NCBI RefSeq assembly: GCF_008831285.2
Contig: NC_045140.1
Location: forward strand, 23,702,131 to 23,766,130
Direction: 5' to 3'
From: Nymphaea colorata
Taxonomy: Eukaryota; Streptophyta; Magnoliopsida; Nymphaeales; Nymphaeaceae
Length of the DNA stretch: 64,000 bases
Of the stretch, positions 1-10,800 are shown one piece after another. The position numbers were made by a program, and so were the translations under genes. The notes beneath the pieces were generated by a model. It made no database searches. It saw only the letters and a program-made list of their open reading frames with translations, and was not told where the DNA came from. Position 1 is the first letter of the stretch; each line of letters begins with the position of its first letter.

Positions 1-3000
1 GCTTTCAAAGTCAGGTCATTTTGTTCGTTGCATGGTAGATATTGCTGAAGCTGTTATGCGATGCATACTTCTGTCACAGGAGCCTATTCATCCAGTATGC
101 TCGTATTGCACTCACAGCTAACAAATGCAGTATCTTTTCTTGTTGGTTCACTGTATTACGATGGGCATTTTGTAGTTTCAAGAGTCAGTTGATGGCCCAG
201 ATGTGCATTATCTTCTGGATGACTTCCTTCCCTCTCTTGAAGTGAAGTTCAGTTACTTTTATACCTGAATGCTGAAGCACTGAAAATTTCATTTGCAGAT
301 GCTGGTCGAGTTGATAGAAATGTTTGCTGAAGCTTCTTGTGGTCTGAGCTCTGTTGGTTGCAGAAATGCATATAAGATGAAGCCCCTTCCTTATGGATTC
401 TTGATTGCAGTAATCAAGCCTTTCTCGTCGTACAGTTCTGACCTTGAAAATATACTGGCTGGTACATCTGGTGAGACCATTTGCTTGCAGAAACTGGAAG
501 GTGGTGAACCTTATGGATCTAGCCTACTCAAAGTTAAGTCAGCTGGTCAAGCAGTTCTGGCTTCCTTTTTTGTGCTATGTAAAGAGCTATTAGAACAAGA
601 AAAGGCAAAGCTCCATGGTGGTCATGTTACCACTTCAAATTCAAAAGATGGCGATGAGATATGGTGGTCAAAACTTCTTACTTCATTGCCACTTAAGTGC
701 TTGCTTGCACTCATGGAAAATAATTGGTCATCATATGAGCATATATTTCCTCGGGTATTTACCTGATTATCCTATTAGCTTCACTAATTTAGCTGTAAGT
801 GTGGTGATTTATTGTATCTTCTGTAAGTGACTGTAACCAAGCCCGTCTCTACATAATTGTGCCGCTGATTTGTAGGATAAGGTTGTTTTGTTTGAACAAC
901 ATTTAGCTGTCGGGAAATGCTAATTCATGCTTCAGATTTTATCTTGTTCTTCCTCTTTTTTTGCTTTCTGTTCTGGGAAGTTATTGGGGTGTGATGTATC
1001 AGATATCCTTTTCTCTTCAATGGTGATAGGGGTGCTTATTGTGCAGTGGGCAGGCATGGCTGTTTACCTGTTTCCAGAACGGCTGCAAGTTTTTTATCGA
1101 CCTGAGGACTTGGAAGAACTAAGGAATAACTTCACTTCTGGAGATAAAAATCTTCAGCTCTGGAAAAAATATCTTCATGTGAAGATTGATGATCATTCTG
1201 ACTCTAGCATAGCTGATTTTGGTCACGATCATGAAATTGTTCGTGCAATTTCTGAATCTGGTATAACGATTGAAACAGCTCCGAAGATCCTCAGGAATTC
1301 TTCGGAAAATTGTATGCGTGCCTTAAAATTAATTGAAGCCATCCATATAGGGAACTTGCCTCGGAAGAACGTATTCGAGTTGCAGGTGGTGGTAATGCAA
1401 GAGGTACTTTCTCTTATGCTGAAAGGTTCTTGCCCACAGATGCTGCAGGAACGATTCTGTGAATGGTGGTGCAGCCTGGAGCATATTGATGTTGAGGTCC
1501 TTTTGCCTGTTCTTTATCGCTATATATCAAGTTCAACAATGGATTCTGATGGAGGCATATGCATTGGATCTTCTAATGCCAATCTTGGATTTCCATCAAT
1601 GTCAGTTTTATATCAGGACCTTGTTGAGCAACCTCTCTCTTTTCTTGCATTCAAAAAGGAAGTATATTATACATCTCTTTTATCAGTTTGCCTTGATCTT
1701 ATGATGGAATTATTAGTTAAAAACAGAAGCATGTGCCTTTTAGCTGTTGAAGGAGAGGACGAGACGAAAAGAAAAGAGGTCTTAAAGATACTGGACACTC
1801 GGGACAGGTATTATTGTGTTTTTCATTTACTCCCATCATGCTGGTTTTGTCATTTTATGTAGCAGTAAACTACCAGTTCAAATACAGGAGTTAATTTGTG
1901 GTTTGATAGTGCTGTTTGTCAGATTTTACTGGAGAACTGGTTGGACATGATCTCTTGTGGCATCATTGCTCAAAAGGAATCTACAGTTAGGACTGGTCAG
2001 CACATATGCTTGTTCATCTCATCATTATTTTTTTCAAATCCAACAGTATTCAGGCTTGTACACTTTCAGGTGATTACAGTATCACATATCTCTATTTCAT
2101 CATATGCTAACGCGAATACTGGTGTGTTTTATGTAGTTTAACATACATATTGCATTTATAGTTTTCTTGAACAACTGAAGCACTATTTAATGAATCCACC
2201 CCCTCTCAGGTGGGCTTGTATTCACGTGAACAACCACGTAAAGATGCATATACACCGAAAAGAAAAAGGAAAAGGTTAACACATAAAATACACACTTATT
2301 GCTAGGTGTGTTCTATTCTGTTTTTTAGTTTTGTTTGCCCTTTCACCTGTCCTGATGTTATATTTATATGAAGTGCATTTAATGGTCTGTCGCATGTATA
2401 GGGCATGATCACAAATATAACACAAATGTGGGAGAAAAAAAAAAAAGAGAAGAAAAGGAGACGTGGATTGATAAAATTGAAATTGGTGTGGATTGTGTTG
2501 ATACCAGTGAAGCAATAGGAGGGGAAGATACCTTGAACCTTTTTTTTTTTTTGGGATTCCTGATTCCTCAAATTCCCCATAAAAGTTATTAATTTTGAAT
2601 ATTCCTCTCAGTAATGCATAGAGCTCTCTTCTTTTAAGATTAGTATAGCTGATTTTAGTGCCTATTTAACTTACTCTAGTAATATTTTTTTTCATGTTAG
2701 GGTTATGACAGAAGGTTGATACCCTTCATCGTTGAGGGAATAATGCTAATGATCCACTTTCTTGACTTTCTGGAAGACTTGCTTCAGTTTCAGGAGCTGC
2801 AAGATTTCACAATCGCCCTTATCTCAAACATCGCTAGAAGGCATCCCAGCCATTCTAAAAGTTTATCTGCAGCTCAAAAGGTAAACCTTTGTTGTAGTAT
2901 CACCGGATAAATTTAATATTAATTTTCAATACTATCATTTGGGTATATCTCTTATTGTAATCTTAAGAGATGCACACGAAGTGTAATACATAACCCAAGC

Positions 3001-3739
3001 TTTTCAATAGAAAACGAGTTGGATTTTCTAGTAGCTGGAGCAGGTTGGGTAGGATTGAAATGTTTGACATATTTATGATACTTATGGAAAGGAAAATCTT
3101 GAGATTGGCAAATTTAGGGTTTCACTAAGTATTCTTCCGATGGACTGTCACATTAATTAGCCTACATCAGATTCATATTACACTGCTATATGACATCATA
3201 ATTTCACCTGAGACGTGTTATTCATGATGTAACATTAAATTTATAACCATGTGTGGTTACTTTCATTGTTTGGTCTTCTATATGTTTTTGTGGATGAGCA
3301 ACTGGGAATTTCCTTGTCATTGTCATGGATGTCTTTTCTGACCTAGGAGTTTGCAAATTATTTTGTCAAGTGTGGACTGTATATTATGCTCTTGGTTTAT
3401 ATGCAATTTGAGAATTTTAGTTCTTTCATTTGCAGCTTGTGAAATGTCAATTTTTTTTGTCAACCCCCTTCTGCACTAGCTATTTTGGCATCCATATGTC
3501 GCATGGAGGATTTTCTGCTGGCTCGTTATTATAATTTGTATCACCACTTCTGGTTGTAGGGACTCATGTATTCTCCTATATGTTCTCAGGTCTTAACACA
3601 AGCTAAGTGTGTTGGCTTGGAAGAAAAATCAGGCACATCAGCAGAGACCCTAGAGCACATTGCTTTCCTCTCCCTATTGGTTTCACGTCACCCGAATAAG
3701 AAACCAGGAATTACTGGATATACGTTTGAAACAATTTAG
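1..3739 (+). CDS. Integrator complex subunit 2-like protein, 3' part
   Basis: INTS2 is a helical-repeat scaffold subunit of the nuclear Integrator complex, which processes snRNA 3' ends and attenuates Pol II. Exons inferred from in-frame joins are 2-94, 176-241, 299-754, 1047-1807, 1910-2069, 2701-2880 and 3590-3739. The last three encode the segment that looks most like the conserved INTS2 C-terminal part: a residue run ending LVHFQ joins GYDRRLIPFIVEGI, then about 40 residues on, after an AAQK junction, comes VLTQAK. The upstream exons are leucine-rich and helical with no enzyme motif. The 5' end lies outside the window. A TAG at 3737-3739 ends the frame, but coding-like sequence continues in the same frame behind it, so the true 3' end is uncertain: it could be a short 60-nt intron skipping the stop, or decay. 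Family assignment comes from remembered similarity, not a search. Confidence 0.62.
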
Positions 3740-6700
3740 TGCAGGGAAGGCATTCCAGATGCATCAAACCATGCTACAATGCAGCAGTTGGATATCTTAA
3801 GCTACATTCTACAAGAAGTTGGGTTTATTGCTTTTGGTTCAAGCTGGTAGTGCACCATCTGGAGCAGCAAATTGAAATGGCCAAGGGAAGTGAATTATGA
3901 TGATCTTTGTTTGGTAGCAAGGTCGTTTCTTATCCCATGCTCATACTGTTATTTAAAAAACTTATTACATGGAGAAACCGCACTTGGGGTGAGAAGGCTT
4001 AGGACCCACCAGGTTTGTAACAGCCCCTTAGCTGGTACCTCTCCGCACGTGCTGCTACCTTTTAGATCTCACCCTAACCATGATAGAAGAAATATTAAAA
4101 TGCCACCCTTAAAATACTAAATAAGATCTGAAAAATAGACCGGATCATGTGAAAATCCCTGTTCACCTATCTGTTTGAGTTGAGCATATAGCAGTTATGC
4201 TAACAACCCACTAATTGTTTTGAATTCCATGGACAGGTTAACGCTGCGAGATTGTGCAAATCTATCGTGCCTCTGCCTTGACTTAGCTTTCACTGGCCTA
4301 GGCAGCAAAAGGATCCTCTACTGCAGGGGATGTCGGAAATTGTCATTTTAGGTCTGCTATTTCGTCAGGAAGGTAAAGTATGTCAGGCTTCTTTAAATGA
4401 ACAAACATGATCGAGTTTTCCAGGGAACTTCTTTTCCTTTGAACCTTATTGGAGCAGCAATGGAATGCAAGCATTTTCAGGGAGATGTTCTTGGGTAAAC
4501 TTGCATGGGAAACTTGGCAGAAGACTGGTGGGACTTGGGAGTGAGCTCAGCAAGGCCCATCTGGCTCTTCGTACTGCTTTGCAGGGATAGAAGGTTGAAG
4601 TTGTTTAGTACTTACTTTTTTTATCTCTTTCCCTAGGCATTTCCCCCCTCCTTTTCTGTTGTATGGTTTCCTCTAAAGCAGTTTCCTTCTTTGGTAATCT
4701 GTTGAATGGGATACCTAAGGATTCACTAGCCTGCTGAGGTAAATTCTTGCTTCAATTAAGAACAAAAGACTAACGCCTTTGAGAAGGAGAGAGGGAGACT
4801 ATTGGCTTTCTAAAGTCCAGTAGAACATGGAAGTACCTCGCACATTAGAAGTCTTGAGTAACCTAATTGTCAGCTGATTGAGGTTGTAGGCCCACCGTTT
4901 TATTCAGCCCGGCAGTCTCATAATATTGGCGCTCACCGTATTGTGCCCATGGTAGTCAATTATCAGTTATATATATAATTTTTATATCTGTCAGTGCGTT
5001 CATATTCATGAGGGAATTGATTCTCAAATTTGCTTTAAACAGGACATTGACGAGTGGCCGTCTAATTTCCACTGGTATGTGCATATAGCTGGTAAAATAA
5101 CGGAGAGCGAGGCGACACTTTGAAGTTCAGACTGGGTCCAAATGCTGTAGCTTCTGTACATGTATGGGGAATTGTGCTGCGAGCCTGCGAATCCATGTAA
5201 GCGAAAAATACAAATGAAAAACAAAATAAATGTTTTGGGAGAAAAAGACAGGTTCAAGTAATTGGCAAATGAAGTTACGGACATCGAAAGAGCTTTGGAA
5301 TCACAGAGGTGGGATTTTACCATTCCCTAAGTTTTGGGTGAAACGAGAGGTATTAATGTTACGAAGGCCTTTCTATTCCCCTGCCTTTGGGGTTCTGCGT
5401 TTGTGTCGCGACAGTTGAGACATCTATTTGATTTAACAACTTCTAGGACTTTTTTGAGAATCTAATAAAAAAGGCGTTTAGGTATCAATAGAAATCCATA
5501 TAGCTCTAAAAGGACAGGGTCTGTGCTTCCTCACGTAAGTCTCTCTTTTTTTATTTTTGGGTTTTAAACTTTGTGTCTAATCTTCCAATTGATTTAATGG
5601 AAATGATATATCAAATCAGCCATTATCGTGTATGGAGGTGCTTTTCAGCAATAAATAATTCAATCACATAACTAAACATTTGATTTCAAAAAAATCAAAA
5701 TTCCTGCAATATCTGTTAATAAAAAAATGCATTTGTTCTTAGTAAATAAGCGATGGGCATGCTTTTGATTAGTCTTTAAGATTTGTCTTCAATATGAGCA
5801 ACCAGTTTCTTTGGCTGTCATCGTGAAAACCAAATGCATGAATTGAGTTTTATAAGGTCTAAAAATTGATGGTGTCAAATTGATGACAAATTGAAGGCCT
5901 TAAAATCCAATCCGTGTAATGGATTTCGGTGGTTTCTTTTTAGAAACTTCTGAACATAAGTCACCCGATCTCATTCATGGAGTCAAATATAAAAATTTAT
6001 CTCCTTCGCACACACGGGCACATAGAGAAACGAAGGGCTGAGCACTTACCTGGTCCGTTGTAATTGTTGTTGGCATCATTTCGTAAAATTTTTTCCAATA
6101 CAAGCAGATGCATTTACGACGTCTTGGTCCATTTGTTGCTTGGCTTGGGACCTTCATCGTCGCACTAATGGCCATTGCTAATAATAAGGGACTTGAAAAA
6201 TTATTGTTCATCAGTTTAAGGTCGTCTAATAAATTTGACAAACTTCTTCCTTCTCATGCGGGTGGGGAATGGCCGCCCTTCTAAAAGGGTGTCCGTTTCT
6301 TTCTGTAATCCGCTGACTTCCTAAAGCCGTCCCACTTGGTCTCTGCCTTTATTTCAACCGTCAACATTGGTATGATAGGACGACGACCATGCAGCAAATA
6401 CACTTCACCTTATAGGAGGCAAATGACTTTATTGACATCCACGGTTGCCGCATCTTGAAGCTTTCATGTTTATTTATTTATTTTCATCGTGAGACTCCAC
6501 TGCCAACTTTTACAAGTACAGACACTAAGGAGAAAAATGAAGGACAAGATTACTACTTTGATTTAGAATATTTAACTTGGAAGCTTTTAGATTCCTCTCT
6601 CATCAGATGTACTTTTAAAATGAATCCATGTGTGCTTTTAAAATTAACCTTATTGCATATAGCTTACTTTTTTTTGGGTTTTCTAGATTAATTTAAATAT

Positions 6701-7500
6701 TTCAATGGATGGGTTTTGAACTGGTAGGGGTCAGTTTAAGAGCTTTAGTGGCGTTAATTTTTTGTGTTATATAATAAGATATTGATATGAAAGTTGAAGT
6801 ATAAATTGAGCTTTATCTTAAGAAGATGAAAGCAGGAATATGGTAAGAAGAGTGGTATTTGGCTCTCAATGTAACGGTACAATGAACTTTTTGTTCTCCA
6901 AAATTTTAAAATATTTTAAATTATAAACAATTCAAAGAAAACAATACAAGGGAATATACAATGCCATGTATTTGCAAATATGCCATATGAGTGATTAAAC
7001 AGATACCAATCTCGATATTTAACAACATTACCGTTAATACCCCCACCGACATACGTAATGGGCCATTCTGCGATCTTACCGACTTCGTGAATATCGGCGC
7101 AAGGGTCTGAATTCGGACCCATTGAATACACGAGAACCTAACTTATATGGGATTTAGTACAGCAGAGAATCCCCGTCAGTCTCGAGAGATAGCGACACAA
7201 ATGGTTCTCTTAAGCTGCTAGGTTAATTATAAAAAATAATGTTTTTTTTTTAAATTCCCGGGAAAACAATTTCGTATTTTATGTCGTGAATCGACCGAAT
7301 CTCTCACACACACTCTCTCCTCCTTGTGCACGTGCTTCTTGCGCGTGTAAGAAAGAGGAAAATTGGTACGTTAACGGGAATAGAAGTGCAGAGGGGAAAG
7401 GAAAAAAAAACTGGAAGTTGATAATTTTTTGTAGATTAAGCAACTGCACCCCTCCCCTACTTTCTCTCTTTCTCGCTCTCCAATTCTTTGATTGGTAAAG
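3740..7500. other. Downstream/intergenic region with no firm gene
   Basis: The first few hundred bases may still belong to the INTS2-like gene. Codons resembling a protein tail run to about 3870 in two different frames, and a short open stretch preceded by an AG acceptor lies at about 4237-4283. The rest is AT-rich with many stops in all frames. No tRNA, coding exon or complete mobile element is recognisable. The end of the stretch (7286-7500) is the promoter-proximal region of the transporter gene. Confidence 0.5.
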
Positions 7501-7682
7501 ACGCGCTAGAGTCCGGCCTTCTCCCTCCGTTCGGAAGAAGCGAAATCAGCCAATCTACGAGCCTGCTGCTCTTCCTCGCCTGAAGAGAAACCAGAGGAAA
7601 GAGAAAGAGAAAGATGATGGCAATATCCTTTTCCCCAGTTGAAACTCCCAGATCTATAAATGGGATCCTCCGGAGGAGATCC

Positions 7683-7710
7683 TAGAAGAGAGAGAGAGAG
7701 AGAGAGAGAT
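7683..7710. repeat. GA-dinucleotide microsatellite in 5' leader
   Basis: An uninterrupted GA run lies about 90 bases upstream of the transporter start codon. GA/CT tracts in plant 5' leaders are common and can bind BPC/GAGA-type factors; here only the tract itself is seen. Confidence 0.7.
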
Positions 7711-7800
7711 GGTTAGGTTGAGGATCTGATCTCGTCACCCTTTCATCCGTGAACGAGGAAAAGCGGAAACTGCGTTAAGGATTTGTACGCAGGGAAATCG

Positions 7801-10800
7801 ATGGGTTGGAGGTATAAGGCTGGGCTGTTCCTGATTGCAACAGTCGTTTTCATCTGGGTTACTTCTGCAGAGGTTACGCAGGTATGTCTTCCCTTCTTCT
7901 TTCGTTGTTTTCTCCAAAATATCTAATTTTCCTTCGCGTCTCCTATGGGGCTTGTAAGTTGTGATTTATGTGGCCAAATTTTGTCTACCTCACGGTTTTG
8001 GCTTCAATCTGCTGCTGGTAGCAAAATTTGGTGCTGCATTTTTTCGTAATTTTAATGCAAGTTATTACATGCACTTCTTAGCTCAGCTCCCTGCTTCATG
8101 GTGGGGTTCGTTGTGATGGGTATCTGGCAATCTGCCAAAAAATTTTATAAATTTCCTTTGGTCAGTATGCTTGACCGCTGAACCTAGGATATATTGTTAA
8201 TTGCTTCACATCCCATTTCGTGTGGCTGATTAGGCAGTTTAGGCAGCCAGAATTGGAGGATGATTCGCAATTTTTTCGTGAGGAAGTAATAAAGAACTGT
8301 CATCCTTGATCCTACCTTAGGAAACCTTAGGAGTCAACTTTTCTTTTTGCTATAAATCCACGAAGTAGTAGGCGACCCGTTTGTCAAACAATTATGGTAA
8401 TCCACTCAATGTTAGAGATGTGGAGTTGAATAAGAGCGAAAATACTGATACGCATTCTATATGATTGATGATTCTCTGATTCTCAGGCCAACAGAACTAA
8501 GAGAAAAGCATATTGTCAAATCTACTTGGTCTCTCTGTCATCTGCAGAATTACATTGTATATGATTGATGATCCAATGATGCTTGGTCCAAGAAATTACT
8601 CAAAAAATGTCATGTTAGTTCTACGCGGTTTCTTTATCACCTATCAAGTTTCACGTTTTTCTTCTAAATCCACAATTTCAGTTGGACAGATGTAAAAATT
8701 GAATTTAGAAGAAAATGAAGTAGACAATTGCAGTTTCTGATTACAAACTGAATTAAGTGGTTGAAGCTTATGAGCTACCATTAGCAGCTGACTTCAAGGG
8801 AAGCTTATCTGCCCCCCACGCCCCCCTTCCAGCCCGATATCTCTATCTCTCTCTCCCCCTCCTCCCACCCCCCAAAACAGGGAGAAAATGATGCACATGA
8901 GCACATGCTTACCCTGTCTGTATCTTACTTCTGCCCTTTGAGATGCAAGCTGCCTCTGTATTATTGTGTAACCATGCAGTTTACTCACAACTAATCTTTG
9001 CAGAAAATATTTACGGACTATAAACAACCATTTGCACTTACCTATCTGGGGGCATCTCTTATGGTCATTTATCTACCCATTGCTGCAATCAAGGAGTGGA
9101 TATGTCATGCAATCAACAGGTGCTCGTCAAAGAGGAGAAACCCAGAATCTATTGATAAGTCCTCTACCGGGGTTGATTCACCTTTGAAGTATGAGATGGT
9201 TCCGACAAGCTTGGAACTGGAGTTGCCAAGTACTCTGACTAAAAAGGACAGTGAACTGGACCTTTCTGCACAAGAAGAAGGGAACCCTTTGCTCCCTAGA
9301 CAGAGGGAGGACTTGGACATGATGGGGCAAAACAAAGCACTCACAGACAGGGAAATTGCTACATATGGCTTTTACCTTGCCCCAGTCTGGTTTGTAACTG
9401 AGGTTAGTATCTCCTGGAATGGCTATGTTGCTTTATAAGCTTTTTGCATGGAATTTCTTTGCTACTCTTCTTCATGTAACATATAGGATTCAGTATGTCT
9501 CCATGGACTTTGCGTTATTCTGAAATTCCACTAGTTTGTGGAAGAGTTATGCTAGAATACATGGTTCACACTTCTGGCTACTAATGCAGAAAGTGACTGA
9601 TGCTAATATTCTGATTGCAGTATTTATCAAATGCTGCACTTGCTCGAACCAGTGTTGCAAGTACGACAGTGTTATCTTCAACTTCAGGCCTCTTCACACT
9701 TTTTTTGGTGTCTTTTTGAAACAAGACTCCATAAGTGTAGCAAAAGTTGTTGCAGTATTTGTCAGTATGGCTGGAGTTGTCATGACTACCCTTGGGAAGA
9801 CATGGGCTACTGACGAGTCACAGGCCAGTGCTGCAGGGTATGGTGCTATATTTACCTTGGCATGCTTGTTTTACCTCCAATGCAGAAGGCCTTGGAAACC
9901 TCTTTGCAATCATGGCCTATCATGTCTATGCAATGATTGCTAGTTACCTTTTCCATTTTATGCCTAAATTTATCTCTTTTTGATGTCTCTCATCCGATAG
10001 GTGTGTTTAATTTAATCTGCATCTGTTTTCAAGTGCAGAAACACAAAGCGTTCTTTAGTAGGGGATCTCTTTGGCCTTCTTTCTGCTGTGACATATGGCT
10101 TATTCACTGGTCAGATATTATCATCATCTTCTAGCATTGTAGTATGTTTCTGAAGTAGATCATTTTCAGTTGCAGCACCAAATGGTACTAATCTTTTCTT
10201 TAAATGTACATCTCAGTCCTTCTCAAGAAGTTTTCTGGAGCTGAAGGAGAAAAAATTGATGTTCAGAAGTTCTTTGGTTACATTGGCTTGTTCACACTTG
10301 TTGCACTGTGGTGGCTTGGTAAGATTTTGTTCCACCATTTGCTTTTTTCTTTCTTGCTTTTTGTAATTTTTGATGTATAACTGCTAGGGTAGCGAGGATG
10401 CAGTTGAATTCAATTTGATATCCTTGCTCAAAATACTGCAGTCCCTATGGTTGATCTAACTTGTATTCTTGCTCGTTCATAATCAGGAGTTCCTTTTGTA
10501 TAACAACCCGACCCACTCCCGGGCTCGGGCCCCTGGTTCGACGGATCCCAACCCGCCCCCTAGCGATTTCGGTTCCAATCCTAAAAAGACTAGGAACCAG
10601 GACAATCATCTCATTACAGCCTCCCTTTATAAGCCCTTGAAGATCCCTCACAATCTTCGATACGGGACTAAACATCTGGGGTGTTACAATCCACCCCCCT
10701 TAAGGCACACGCGTCCGCGCGTGTGGGACCCTAGGTCCGAGTGTTGAAACTGCTCTGATACCATTATAACAACCCGACCCACTCCCGGGCTCGGGCCCCT

